Positions 1 to 8,407 of a stretch of 39,036 bases of DNA are shown piece after piece; within the stretch, counting starts at the first letter, position 1; each line of letters begins with the position of its first letter. Origin of the DNA: an uncultured Pseudomonadota bacterium. Its GTDB lineage: Bacteria; Pseudomonadota; Gammaproteobacteria; Comchoanobacterales; Comchoanobacteraceae. The notes below the pieces were generated by a model. The model was not told the DNA's origin. It did not search any database and worked only from the letters and a program-made list of their open reading frames with translations. The position numbers were made by a program, and so were the translations under genes. The stretch covers positions 1 through 39,036 of the forward strand of contig CAJVZW010000012.1 in the NCBI GenBank assembly GCA_913020085.1. The letters are read 5' to 3'.

Positions 1-158
1 ACTTTATCACCGGTTAGTGTTCTGATGTTATATTTTCTCATTCTTCCAGATAAAGAGGCAAGGATCACATGTCCATTGCTTAGTTTTACTCTGAAAGTTG
101 TATTAGGTAGTGACTCGACGATAGTACCTTCTACCTCAATAGTTGCTTTGTCGCTCAT
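1..158 (-). CDS. infA: Translation initiation factor IF-1 (3' end outside window)
   Basis: Reading the minus strand from the ATG at 158 gives a peptide starting [19 protein letters not shown] and passing through [19 protein letters not shown] and LTGDK. This is the S1-like OB fold of IF-1, which binds the 30S A site during initiation. Fifty-two codons are present out of about 72 in the family; the rest lies beyond position 1. A purine-rich Shine-Dalgarno (AAAGGA) sits just upstream of the start. The region between this gene and the divergent membrane-protein gene is AT-rich; I could not fix a promoter for infA. The identification is secure because the fold core is almost identical to known IF-1 proteins. 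Confidence 0.95.
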   Translation of the reverse strand, partial: MSDKATIEVEGTIVESLPNTTFRVKLSNGHVILASLSGRMRKYNIRTLTGDK

Positions 159-372
159 TCGGTTCCTTTAAAACAATTATGGCAATTTTGCCTTATATAT
201 ATGGAATTAGCAACCTCTTTTATCACTTAAAACCAATTTCAATTTAAAGTCTGCCATTGCGTTGTAAATAATTGTATGAAAGGATTTTATTTATACTGTT
301 ACAATCTTCACTTGATCGATATATATGTGAGTGCTAAGTTGTTAGGTGATAGCAATTACCTCGGAGTTTCCC

Positions 373-1707
373 GTGCGAAACAAAGCAACTGCAGACAATT
401 CCTTCTTTTTTGATTCTTTACTTCCTAATATAGCTCGAGTTTCAAATGTCATATTTTGTTTATGTTTAGCGGTTATTTCCTCTTGCTATACGGCGGCTAG
501 CCTGGGCTGGATTGTGAGTATTTCACTCATTTTAATCACAGTAGCAAACGAAGCCATTGATATGTTTGTCCAAACTAACCCTAGGGTAGAGGGCGCCTCT
601 AAACTTCCCAAGATTGTTTCGAATATGAATCTGCAAAAGCGGCCCATCATGAGTTTTATTGCTGCTGCCCTGCTAATCATCATGGGGGTTTGGAATCAAG
701 CTGTCAGATTCTTTATGTTTGGTAGTAATTTCCTTTTAAACCAATCATTTTTTACAGTCAGTGCACTGCAAGCCGTATATGGCGCTGCTGCTTTAGCTGT
801 TACCTCTGTATTGTTCTGTTTGTGTAATTTTGTTCTCAATTTTAGGAAGTTCTGGCTCAATGAAATTGTGAAAACATCCAGCATTCGTTCAGATCTTGAA
901 GATCAAAACCAGGTGGAGACTGAAAAGCAAACTCCTGCCGCGCCATCTAATTCTATGCTTGCAAGAATATTTGCACCAGTTCAGTCATTCTTTGTGTCAA
1001 TGGGGCAGTCAATCAAGGGTTTTTACATACGATCTCTTAATCAAAATACGGCGTGGTTTGATCGTCTTGTTGGGTTGAGCATGCTTTGTGGTTCAGTGTT
1101 ATATTTCATTGCCGATTATACAAATTTGGTGAATTTAAGTGTGGCATTTGCCGCTTCAAGTGTATCATTTCACCCAGCAATACAATTTATGTTTGGTTGG
1201 CTGGTAAGAAGAGACTTATTGCCATATCGGATTATGCCAGCTGCTTTACTTCATGGATCGATTGCATGGCTCAATCAAATGGTTTTATGGGGTTTTAATA
1301 ATAAGAAATTCCATGCATCTAATTTATCTGATAAAGAGAGATCGGGTAAAACAAAGGAGTTAGGCTGGATTAGTTTATTTCATTTGGGTCCAAACACCCG
1401 GCGGATTACACTTTACGGTCGTGAGCTGATCTGTTGCTTGGTAGATATTGTTAACTCTATGATTGTTGTGCCTCTGATTGGTTTTCAATTAGGTGTTCTC
1501 TCATTGATTGCAACGATGCTTTGCCGATGGATCGTTTATTATTTTCAGTCACGTGAGGAGAACATTGACGCGTATCTTGGCGAAAATCAGAAGAAAGTAG
1601 AAGATTTTATAACAGGTAAAGAGCTAAATAAGAGCCCAACAATCAAGCCACATTGTAAGGAAGGTTGTGGTTGTGAATCTGGTGATCTTGCTCCTAGTAT
1701 GCCTTAA
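373..1707 (+). CDS. Unrecognised polytopic membrane protein (444 aa)
   Basis: I do not recognise this family. The protein has about eight or nine hydrophobic segments: two near the N-terminus, two more by residue 150, a hydrophilic loop rich in E/Q/K at about 160-200, then further segments up to about residue 390. It ends in a hydrophilic tail with a cysteine cluster (CKEGCGCESGD). The frame is open from a GTG at 346, but I chose the GTG at 373 because GGAG at 363-366 lies six bases before it, while 346 has no Shine-Dalgarno and follows an in-frame TAG. A possible -10 (TATACT, 292-297) lies upstream without a good -35. Its 3' end overlaps the convergent acyl-CoA dehydrogenase gene by 14 bp. 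Its size and layout recall the protein at 24167-25519, but homology is not established. Confidence 0.75.
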   Translation: MRNKATADNSFFFDSLLPNIARVSNVIFCLCLAVISSCYTAASLGWIVSISLILITVANEAIDMFVQTNPRVEGASKLPKIVSNMNLQKRPIMSFIAAALLIIMGVWNQAVRFFMFGSNFLLNQSFFTVSALQAVYGAAALAVTSVLFCLCNFVLNFRKFWLNEIVKTSSIRSDLEDQNQVETEKQTPAAPSNSMLARIFAPVQSFFVSMGQSIKGFYIRSLNQNTAWFDRLVGLSMLCGSVLYFIADYTNLVNLSVAFAASSVSFHPAIQFMFGWLVRRDLLPYRIMPAALLHGSIAWLNQMVLWGFNNKKFHASNLSDKERSGKTKELGWISLFHLGPNTRRITLYGRELICCLVDIVNSMIVVPLIGFQLGVLSLIATMLCRWIVYYFQSREENIDAYLGENQKKVEDFITGKELNKSPTIKPHCKEGCGCESGDLAPSMP

Positions 1708-2809
1708 ATCCAGTGAGGATATGGCCGATAATTAACTTTCTGATATTCTCAGATCCTCCGCCGGTTTGAAATAATTTTGCGTCCTCAAGTAGTTTAGGTA
1801 TTCTACTGTCTTGCATATATCCCATTGCTCCGAAAATATCCATTGTCTTGCTAGCAACATCCGTTGCTGCTTGGCTGCTGTGAAGAAATAAGCTTGATGC
1901 AATCATTTTTAATTCTTTTTTATCAATGTTCTTATCAAGGGCTTTTTCAAGAAGCGCCTCTGTTGTTTGGATCTTAACATAGATTTCAGCAATATCATTT
2001 TGAATAAGCTGTTTTGCTGCTAAAACTGACCCGAATTGTTGTCGTGTTGTTACATATGGAATAATCTCAGCAATTGCTTTATTCATAATGCCTATCGGTA
2101 TAGCAGAAAGTGCAATACGCTCTATATCAAGGGACTTTTTTAGTATTTTATAGCCTTGTTCAGGAAGAATCTGTGTATTATTTATTTTTAAACTATCAAA
2201 TGTAAGCCGTCCGGTAGGGGATGCCTTCATTCCAAATTTATCCATGGCCTTGCTTTTATTAGTTGTTGTTAGCTCAACAATACATGCGTTAATTTTATCC
2301 TCATTCTTGGCATACACAACCGCAATATCTGCAATTGGTCCATTCGTGATCCACATTTTATGACCATTTAATATGTGTGAGGAAGTATTGTTATCTTTTT
2401 TGAGCGATGTGCGCATTGCAAGTGCGTCAGATCCTGCTTCATCCTCACTGATACCAAGGCAGCCTACAAGCTGCCCACTTGCTAATAACGGTAGATATTT
2501 ACTTTTTTGTTCTTTGCTTCCAAATTGCTCAATGGTATTGGCACATAGTAGGCTATGCGCAAGCACGCTCAGAGCCATACTTGGGCTACTAAGTGCAAGT
2601 AATTTTATAAGATCAACGAAAGCTTCAAGCCCTAATCCAGCCCCGCCGTATTCCTCACTGATCATACAGCCAAGTAGCCCATCATCTCCCATTTGTCTCC
2701 AGATAGGGCGGCTGATTGTTTGGTTGGCCTCAACTTCAATAAATATGCATTGGTTTTTTGTACACCAATCTTCAAAGTGATGTTTAACTTCCTCTCGCTG
2801 CGTGTGCAT
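1694..2809 (-). CDS. Acyl-CoA dehydrogenase, isovaleryl-CoA-dehydrogenase type
   Basis: A 371-residue flavoprotein of the acyl-CoA dehydrogenase family, which oxidises an acyl-CoA to the 2,3-enoyl-CoA and passes electrons to ETF. Family marks include EEYGGAGLG (52-60), the LGISEDEAGSDA flavin-contact segment (118-129), KMWITNGPIAD (151-161), RQQFG (256-260) and IFGAMGYMQDSRIPKLLEDAK (325-345). The usual catalytic Glu of medium-chain enzymes (in the EGTS motif) is Gly here (GGGS, 350-353). A Glu is present at 230 in LDIERI, the position used by isovaleryl-CoA dehydrogenase, so a branched-chain substrate is likely. No other leucine-catabolism or beta-oxidation gene lies nearby. The gene is monocistronic, divergent from recJ, with its own sigma70-like promoter. 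The exact substrate is inference. Confidence 0.9.
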   Translation of the reverse strand: MHTQREEVKHHFEDWCTKNQCIFIEVEANQTISRPIWRQMGDDGLLGCMISEEYGGAGLGLEAFVDLIKLLALSSPSMALSVLAHSLLCANTIEQFGSKEQKSKYLPLLASGQLVGCLGISEDEAGSDALAMRTSLKKDNNTSSHILNGHKMWITNGPIADIAVVYAKNEDKINACIVELTTTNKSKAMDKFGMKASPTGRLTFDSLKINNTQILPEQGYKILKKSLDIERIALSAIPIGIMNKAIAEIIPYVTTRQQFGSVLAAKQLIQNDIAEIYVKIQTTEALLEKALDKNIDKKELKMIASSLFLHSSQAATDVASKTMDIFGAMGYMQDSRIPKLLEDAKLFQTGGGSENIRKLIIGHILTGFKAY

Positions 2810-2835
2810 TATTTTTTTACCTATAACTCATGCAA

Positions 2836-2864
2836 AGATTAGCGGCAATACGGTCTTTTGGCAA
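2836..2864 (-). promoter_or_regulatory. Sigma70-like promoter for the acyl-CoA dehydrogenase gene
   Basis: On the minus strand TTGCCA (2864-2859) is separated by 17 bp from TAATCT (2841-2836), about 27 bases upstream of the start codon. Hexamers and spacing fit a sigma70 promoter; this is sequence match only. Confidence 0.5.
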
Positions 2865-3012
2865 TAGCTTTTATTTGTTGACGATTAGATCTCACCTGGG
2901 TGTGGCGAGAGTAGTGATAATTACTCTTAGTATATGCATAATATATTCCTATAATTTACTATTATTCCCTCTTTGAGGGCAGTTATTTAGAGGTATCATT
3001 ATGTAACTGACC

Positions 3013-3042
3013 TTGATTAATTGTTCCTACTGCGTTTATGAT
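3013..3042 (+). promoter_or_regulatory. Sigma70-like promoter for recJ
   Basis: TTGATT (3013-3018), an 18 bp spacer and TATGAT (3037-3042) form a good sigma70-like pair about 90 bases before the recJ start. A second possible -10 (TAGAAT) lies further downstream without a clear -35. Confidence 0.45.
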
Positions 3043-3130
3043 AATCCCTCTGGTGGTAGAATATTTTTTCTTTGCTAATTAGTAGTAATTATGTTCTGAG
3101 GCCAATCATACAAGATGCCAGGAGCAGGTA

Positions 3131-4831
3131 ATGGAAAGAGTCTTCCAAAAGTTAGTGCCAAAGACCCAATGGGCAGATGATGAAACGGATCCTATTATCC
3201 AGGCGATTTTGCTTAATCGGGGTGTTAGCTCCATGCAAAAAATGTCTCATTCAATTGAAAATTTTGCTCACCCTAATATGTTTTCTTTGTTAGATAATGC
3301 CGTTGATATTGTAATGGAGGCAGTGATCAAAAAAGAACGCATATATATTGCGGGTGATTATGATGCTGACGGTGCAACTGCATGTACCTTAATGGTTGAT
3401 TTTCTAAAGCGAGTTGATGCGCAGGTTGATTTTGTTGTTCCCAATCGCTTTGTTCATGGCTATGGGTTGAGTCCTGCACTTATTGATCAAATGGATGCGC
3501 CAAGTTTAATTATTACAGTAGACAATGGGATATCAGCTCATGAAGCTTGTGATTATGCAAGATCAAAAGGTATAAAAGTTGTTATCACTGATCATCACCT
3601 GCCTGGTGAATCATTACCCATTGCAGATGCAATCGTCAATCCGAGCCATCCTGATGAAAAATTTCCATATAAAGAGCTATCTGGCGTGGGTGTTGCATGG
3701 TATGTGCTTGTGAAACTCCGGGAAAAGCTGAATGATACTGGATACTTTAATAATTTGGTAAAGCCAAATATGGCGGAGTATCTTGATTTAGTTGCCTTGG
3801 GAACTGTTGCAGATTGTGTCCCCTTAACACAATTAAATCGATCATTGGTATGTGAGGGTTTAAAGCGAATCAATCTTCATCCACGACCTGGAATTAGTTC
3901 ATTAATCAACGCTGCTAAACGCCAAGTTGGATCAATCATCGCAACTGACCTTGGTTTTGCTCTGGGTCCGCGACTTAATGCTGCTGGACGATTAGATGAT
4001 ATGAGGACAGGTATTTTGCTGTTATTGGAGCAAGATCCTCATAACTGCCGAGTTATGGCTGAGAGTCTCTCAGATTTAAACCGCAAGCGTCAGGATATAG
4101 AGAAAGAGGCGCTAGAGGGTGTTCACAAACAGGTTGAGTTATCTGCTGATGCAGCAGTTGTTTATGATCCCAATTGGCATGAGGGCGTCATCGGATTGAT
4201 AGCATCACGAGTTAAAGAGAGGTACCAGGTGCCAACGGTTGCAATGACCAATGACCAAGAAGAGGGAATAAAGGGCTCTGCTCGTTCAATTGCTGGAATA
4301 AATATAAAAGATGAGCTCACTGCAATTAATGCCAGTTATCCAGGAATGATTCTAAAGTTTGGTGGACATGCTATGGCAGCAGGTTTAACTATAGAGCGCA
4401 GGCAATTTGATAAATTTAAAACAGCTTTTGTGGAGCGTGTCGGGAAGCAAAAGAGAGAGAATGAAATCAAGGGAGATTTATACTATGACTTTGACCTTCC
4501 AGATCATTATTTAACTTTACAATTTGCTCAAACATTACAGACACTCTCTCCTTGGGGAGCAGGGATGCCCGAGCCTATTTTTTGTGGTAATTTTATCATT
4601 CACAGTGTTCGACAATTTAAAAGACGGTTCTGTCAGGTAACCTTTCAGGTCAATAAACAAATGATAAAGGCGATTGGTACGATGCCTGAGAATGTGACCT
4701 GGTCTGAGGGTGATCAATGCAAGGTGCATTTTTCTCTTGGGGTCAATTATTACTTAAACCGGGAAACACTCAATCTTGTGATTAAGTCATTGGACGTTAC
4801 TTCAGTCGATGAGATGGCCTTATCTGATTGA
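3131..4831 (+). CDS. recJ: Single-stranded-DNA-specific exonuclease RecJ
   Basis: RecJ is a 5'-3' single-strand DNA exonuclease used in RecF-pathway recombination, base excision repair and mismatch repair. The 566-residue product matches the usual length. The DHH phosphoesterase motifs are intact: DYDADG (76-81), DNG (131-133), DHH (154-156), TVADCVPL (225-232) and GPRLNAAGRL (279-288). The DHHA1 part shows HEGVIGLIASR (350-360) and GGHAMAAGL (411-419), followed by the C-terminal OB-like domain. The start ATG has a strong Shine-Dalgarno, AGGAG, six bases upstream. dusA follows after 41 bp, probably with its own promoter. All metal ligands look present, so the enzyme should be active. Confidence 0.97.
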   Translation: MERVFQKLVPKTQWADDETDPIIQAILLNRGVSSMQKMSHSIENFAHPNMFSLLDNAVDIVMEAVIKKERIYIAGDYDADGATACTLMVDFLKRVDAQVDFVVPNRFVHGYGLSPALIDQMDAPSLIITVDNGISAHEACDYARSKGIKVVITDHHLPGESLPIADAIVNPSHPDEKFPYKELSGVGVAWYVLVKLREKLNDTGYFNNLVKPNMAEYLDLVALGTVADCVPLTQLNRSLVCEGLKRINLHPRPGISSLINAAKRQVGSIIATDLGFALGPRLNAAGRLDDMRTGILLLLEQDPHNCRVMAESLSDLNRKRQDIEKEALEGVHKQVELSADAAVVYDPNWHEGVIGLIASRVKERYQVPTVAMTNDQEEGIKGSARSIAGINIKDELTAINASYPGMILKFGGHAMAAGLTIERRQFDKFKTAFVERVGKQKRENEIKGDLYYDFDLPDHYLTLQFAQTLQTLSPWGAGMPEPIFCGNFIIHSVRQFKRRFCQVTFQVNKQMIKAIGTMPENVTWSEGDQCKVHFSLGVNYYLNRETLNLVIKSLDVTSVDEMALSD

Positions 4832-4855
4832 ATATATCCATATTTGTGTTATTAT
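4828..4855 (+). promoter_or_regulatory. Candidate promoter for dusA
   Basis: TTGAAT (4828-4833) overlaps the recJ stop region and is followed after 16 bp by TATTAT (4850-4855), ending 17 bases before the dusA ATG. That implies a very short leader. AT-rich DNA makes chance matches common, so this is tentative. Confidence 0.35.
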
Positions 4856-4872
4856 TGTGAAAAAAGTTCGTT

Positions 4873-5868
4873 ATGAATACTGCGCATTTTAAATCTCAAT
4901 TTGCCATAGCTCCTATGATGGGATGGACCGGGGCACATTTTCGTCTTTGGATGAGATTGCTTTTTCCATCAATAGATATTTATACAGAAATGGTTACTTC
5001 TCAGGCGATTGTATATGGTGATGCCCAGGCGCTACTATTTGATCATGATCCGAGCTCAACAGTCCTTCAAATTGGGGGGAGCGATCCAAATATATGCAGA
5101 CAAGCTGCAATTACCGCACATGAAATGGGATACCGTCATATAAACATAAATGTTGGCTGTCCATCAGAAAGAGTTAAAAGTGGTTTGATGGGAGCCTGTT
5201 TGATGATGCACCCAGACATTGTAGCCCAATGTGTCCAGTCCATGAGCTATAAAGATATGACGGTCAGTGTTAAATGTCGTATTGGTGTTGACGATCAAGA
5301 TGATTTTGAGTTTCTTAAGAACTTCATTAAAACAATTAATAATATTGGTTGCCAACATTTTATTATTCACGCAAGAAAAGCATGGCTCAATGGTCTGAGT
5401 CCCAAAGAGAATCGTAGTATTCCGCCGCTTGACTACCAGCGCGTTATTGATTTGAAATCAGAGTTTAAGGACTGCGCGATTGGTATTAATGGTGGTATTC
5501 GCAGCGCAGACATCTCTGGTGATTTGCTAAAGAGTGTTGATCAAGTTATGTATGGTCGGCTTGCAATTGAGCGTCAAGGTGATTTACTTGGCATTGCAAA
5601 TGAGCTTGGATTTTTGACAGATGATCCACAGGCCGCCTTCTTGAATTATATTGATTATGCTAATCGGAATATTGCCGGACGAAAAAGCAGTTACTATTAT
5701 TATCAGCCCTTAATGCCAATGATACATGACGTGGTTGGGGCTAAGCATCTGCGGTGTGAGTTAGCCCATTGCATGAAAAATAATAGACCTCTTTCAGATG
5801 AGACGATTAAGTTGTTGTTGAATCTTGTTGCAATGAAAACTGGCCAGGAAGAAGGTCTTTCATCTTAA
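4873..5868 (+). CDS. dusA: tRNA-dihydrouridine(20/20a) synthase DusA
   Basis: DusA is an FMN enzyme that reduces uridine 20/20a in the tRNA D-loop using NADPH. The 331-residue protein shows the TIM-barrel start IAPMMGWTGAHFR (12-24), the catalytic-cysteine signature INVGCPSERVKSGLMGACLM (around Cys96), SVKCRIGVDDQDDF, and the DusA-specific HARKAWLNGLSPKENR with a following PLDY. A glycine-rich INGGIRS and MYGRLA close the FMN phosphate site. These marks separate it from DusB and DusC. The 3' end overlaps the convergent cdd gene by 62 bp, so the last roughly 20 codons are read on both strands. Confidence 0.95.
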   Translation: MNTAHFKSQFAIAPMMGWTGAHFRLWMRLLFPSIDIYTEMVTSQAIVYGDAQALLFDHDPSSTVLQIGGSDPNICRQAAITAHEMGYRHININVGCPSERVKSGLMGACLMMHPDIVAQCVQSMSYKDMTVSVKCRIGVDDQDDFEFLKNFIKTINNIGCQHFIIHARKAWLNGLSPKENRSIPPLDYQRVIDLKSEFKDCAIGINGGIRSADISGDLLKSVDQVMYGRLAIERQGDLLGIANELGFLTDDPQAAFLNYIDYANRNIAGRKSSYYYYQPLMPMIHDVVGAKHLRCELAHCMKNNRPLSDETIKLLLNLVAMKTGQEEGLSS

Positions 5869-6223
5869 CAGTTTTATAATCTTGATTTGATTTACACATA
5901 TATATAACAGTGTTATCGTCAGAGAACTCTGCTATTCGTTGCCGGCATGCCCCGCAGGGAGGGCAGTAATCAAGCTTTGGTGCATAAACGAGTAAATCAG
6001 TAATTAATTCTTTTTTTTCAGAAATTGCCTTCATTATTGCATTTGTTTCTGCACAAAGGCAGAGAGAATAACTTGAATTTTCGATATTACACGATCCAAC
6101 AATTTTACCTGATTCGGTTTTTAGTGCGCAAACAACAGGAAAATTAGAATAAGGACAGTATGCCTTGTCTATGTACAAGTTAGCATGATGCCATAATTCC
6201 AGGAAAAGAGTTTTTTCGGTCAT
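5807..6223 (-). CDS. cdd: Cytidine deaminase (homotetrameric type)
   Basis: Deaminates cytidine and deoxycytidine to uridine and deoxyuridine in pyrimidine salvage. The 138-residue length and the all-cysteine zinc site identify the small tetrameric class: CAE (57-59, with Glu59 as proton shuttle) and PPCGACRQ (Cys90, Cys93). AYCPYSNFPV near residue 21 is the conserved substrate-binding N-terminal motif. The start overlaps the rpmE stop as TAATG, so translation is probably coupled to rpmE. The last 62 bp overlap the convergent dusA. Gene assignment is confident. Confidence 0.95.
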   Translation of the reverse strand: MTEKTLFLELWHHANLYIDKAYCPYSNFPVVCALKTESGKIVGSCNIENSSYSLCLCAETNAIMKAISEKKELITDLLVYAPKLDYCPPCGACRQRIAEFSDDNTVIYMCKSNQDYKTVKMKDLLPGQFSLQQDSTTT

Positions 6224-6447
6224 TAGAACAGGTCGCTACCGAACTGACTATACTTATCTTTAAATGCTGCAACAGCACCTTGTGTAGAAATGGCACGCTT
6301 ACCTGTCCATGCACTGTGACAGTTAGAACAAGATTCAGTGAGCACCTTCTTAGTATCAAGGTTAGGCGCGACAATAAGGTAGTCTGAACCGCAGCCAGAG
6401 CAGTGAAGATTTATCGACAGTGTGGATGGATGAATTTTAAGTTGCAT
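6223..6447 (-). CDS. rpmE: 50S ribosomal protein L31 (zinc-binding form)
   Basis: A 74-residue protein beginning MQLKIHPST with CSGC (16-19) and CSNC (40-43) followed by HSAWTGK. This is the four-cysteine, zinc-binding (C+) form of L31, which bridges the ribosomal subunits. The C-terminal FKDKYSQFG matches the family. It is the first gene of an rpmE-cdd pair joined by a one-base overlap (TAATG). A Shine-Dalgarno (AAAGG) lies before the ATG. The palindrome discussed separately sits within its promoter. Confidence 0.93.
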   Translation of the reverse strand: MQLKIHPSTLSINLHCSGCGSDYLIVAPNLDTKKVLTESCSNCHSAWTGKRAISTQGAVAAFKDKYSQFGSDLF

Positions 6448-6473
6448 ACCATTGACCTTTCATGTTTTCGTGC

Positions 6474-6502
6474 ATTCTATCAAATAATTGTAACAATTAA
6501 AA
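6474..6502 (-). promoter_or_regulatory. Candidate rpmE-cdd promoter
   Basis: On the minus strand TTTTAA (6502-6497) and TAGAAT (6479-6474) are 17 bp apart. The -10 is good and the -35 weak. A 13 bp palindrome (6486-6498) covers most of the spacer and touches the -35, an arrangement typical of a repressor site, though no regulator is known here. Confidence 0.4.
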
Positions 6503-6550
6503 GCTCTATCGCAGATAATTTGCTGAATATTCTAGCCTTATTTGTTACAA
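6486..6550. promoter_or_regulatory. Two copies of palindrome TTGTWACAA between rpmE and relA
   Basis: AATTGTAACAATT (6486-6498) is a perfect palindrome around a central A, and TTGTTACAA (6542-6550) repeats its core; the cores are reverse complements of each other. Centres are 54 bp apart. One lies in the rpmE promoter spacer, the other about 15 bases before the relA ATG. They could be operators for the divergent genes; AT-rich chance repeats are the alternative. Confidence 0.3.
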
Positions 6551-6564
6551 TATGAGTAACAGGG

Positions 6565-8400
6565 ATGGGTTCTATGAAGCAGGTTTTGCCAAATAACATT
6601 TATCGCTTGCTCTCTCAGCAGAATCTGAAAGATCAGTGGGATCAGTACTATCAGTTTTGTTATGATAATCAGTTTCATCCGCGTGATATTTGGGTTGGTT
6701 TTTTTATTATTGCGATTGCTGAGGACTGGGTAACCGAAGAGCAGGTGCTTGATCATCTAGATAGTATCGCTTTTGATCAATACAATGCGGTAAAAAAGTT
6801 TTCAAAGTTTTTTGATAAGATTAACTATAAATTTGACTCATTATCACAGCAGGTTAATGGGAGGGCATTATTATTACAATCTGTTGGTAACCCAAGGGCG
6901 GTAATGATTTATTGCACGACTTTGTATCGCAGGTTAATTTTAAAAGACCAGCAAATATACAATACGGGCTTTGCAAAAAAAATCAGAGATATTTTGTCCC
7001 CACTTTGTGTCAGTTTGAACCTAGGCTTTATTAAGTGGCGCCTTGAGGACATGGCGTTTAAGATTCTGCACCCTGCCTCTTACCGAAGTTTATCTGATGA
7101 CATGGAGCTTACGCGCAGCGGAAGAGACCGGTTAGTTGGGCATATATGTGTTGTGCTAAAAAAATTGTTTGAAGCAAGACTCTTGGATCCAGTTGATATC
7201 AGGGGAAGGGCAAAGCACCTATATGGCGTTTATACAAAAATGAAAAGAAAGTCAGTTCCATCATCTGAGGTCTATGATAAAGTTGCATTGAGAATCTTAT
7301 TTCGTGATGTGGATGCATGTTATCAAGCTGTCAAAATTATTAGAGATCAGTTTAAGGATATACCTGAGGAATATAATGATTATATTAGTATGCCAAAAGC
7401 CAATGGTTATCAATCAATACATTTGGCTATATATTATGATTTTATTCCTGTTGAGATTCAGGTTAAGACCCAAGAAATGCATCAGTTTAATCAGTATGGT
7501 CCAGCTGCACATTGGCTGTATAAAGACTACCAGGCATTTGGAAGTAAGTTAAACCAGGTATTAAAGCAACAAAACTTTCAGTCTGTAGTAGAGAACAAGA
7601 TTTTTCTGTTAACTCCCGAGGGTGACATTATATCACTGAATAAGGGCGCGTTACCTCTTGATTTTGCTTATGCAGTTCATAGTGAAGTGGGTCATCGCTG
7701 TGTGGGTGTATTAATCAATGACAAAATGGTGTCTTTACACCAGGCGCTGGAATCAGGTATGACGATCAAAATACTTACCAAAAGATCCCAGCATCCATCG
7801 ATTGATTGGCTGAATGATGATTATACACAATGTAGGCATTCCCGGCGTCATATTCGTAGTTGGCTACGGAAACACCAAGTACTTAAGGATCAAGAGAAGC
7901 CTAAGCAAACAGTCACTGAAAAATTAAATTTGCCAGATATACAGATCAAGCCAGTGCCTATTTTGAAGGAGGCTAAAGTCAATACTGGAATGATTGCTCA
8001 CTACATAGCAAAGTGCTGTCAGCCGATGGAGCCAGATGAAATTGTGGGATATATCACTCGTTCAAGAGGAATGAGTATTCATCGTATTGATTGTGAGCAG
8101 ATTCGATCTCTAAATGCTTCTGCTCGACTGCGGCTACAAAATATTTCATGGGATATGCTGGGTTCTCGCAGTAGCGCTTGTCGGATGGTATGTATGATGG
8201 ATTGTGGTCGAATCACACGTGATGCGGTCATAAATATTTTAAAGAACTATATTATTGCTGCTGATTGGTATACCGATGAGCAAGATAATGATATTGCAAA
8301 GCTGGTATGTATTTTGCGTATCCAAGATCGCTCGATTTTAGCAAACATTAAGAAGACTTTGTTATCTATCACAGGTGTGATATCCTTTGAGGAAACATAA
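6565..8400 (+). CDS. relA: RelA-type (p)ppGpp synthetase, short form
   Basis: Makes (p)ppGpp from ATP and GTP/GDP during amino-acid starvation. The 611-residue protein has a degenerate N-terminal domain without the HD hydrolase motif, then GRAKHLYGVYTKM (214-226), VYDKVALRI (237-243), NGYQSIH (280-286) and VEIQVKT (296-302) of the synthetase. A TGS domain follows at about 343-405, then CCQPMEPDEIVGYITRSRG (484-502). EYND (269-272) replaces the RelA EXDD motif and is unlike the SpoT RXKD form, supporting a synthetase-only role. E. coli RelA has 744 residues, so the N-terminal region and the C-terminal regulatory part are shorter. An ATG at 6574 is an alternative start. A tyrosine recombinase gene follows after 7 bp. 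Confidence 0.9.
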   Translation: MGSMKQVLPNNIYRLLSQQNLKDQWDQYYQFCYDNQFHPRDIWVGFFIIAIAEDWVTEEQVLDHLDSIAFDQYNAVKKFSKFFDKINYKFDSLSQQVNGRALLLQSVGNPRAVMIYCTTLYRRLILKDQQIYNTGFAKKIRDILSPLCVSLNLGFIKWRLEDMAFKILHPASYRSLSDDMELTRSGRDRLVGHICVVLKKLFEARLLDPVDIRGRAKHLYGVYTKMKRKSVPSSEVYDKVALRILFRDVDACYQAVKIIRDQFKDIPEEYNDYISMPKANGYQSIHLAIYYDFIPVEIQVKTQEMHQFNQYGPAAHWLYKDYQAFGSKLNQVLKQQNFQSVVENKIFLLTPEGDIISLNKGALPLDFAYAVHSEVGHRCVGVLINDKMVSLHQALESGMTIKILTKRSQHPSIDWLNDDYTQCRHSRRHIRSWLRKHQVLKDQEKPKQTVTEKLNLPDIQIKPVPILKEAKVNTGMIAHYIAKCCQPMEPDEIVGYITRSRGMSIHRIDCEQIRSLNASARLRLQNISWDMLGSRSSACRMVCMMDCGRITRDAVINILKNYIIAADWYTDEQDNDIAKLVCILRIQDRSILANIKKTLLSITGVISFEET

Positions 8401-8407
8401 GTCGCCA

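Larger units (their letters stand above)
2810..3130. other. Divergent intergenic region between acyl-CoA dehydrogenase gene and recJ
   Basis: This is the only gap longer than 300 bases. It holds one promoter-like element for each flanking gene (separate entries) and a small perfect hairpin, CCCTC/GAGGG with a TTT loop (2967-2971 with 2975-2979), roughly midway. I see no open frame with a plausible ribosome-binding site and no RNA gene. Confidence 0.6.

Noticed and set aside
2373-2780. 135-codon open frame antisense to the acyl-CoA dehydrogenase gene
   Set aside because: Shadow of a well-supported gene; the translation is low-complexity in Ser and Pro, without motif or ribosome-binding site.
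2967-2979. Hairpin CCCTC/GAGGG as an intrinsic terminator
   Set aside because: The stem is only 5 bp, no T-run follows on either strand, and it lies between two outward-facing genes where no terminator is needed.
6448-6564. Zur operator controlling rpmE
   Set aside because: The palindrome AATTGTAACAATT does not resemble the known Zur site, and the zinc-binding L31 form is normally not the Zur-repressed copy.
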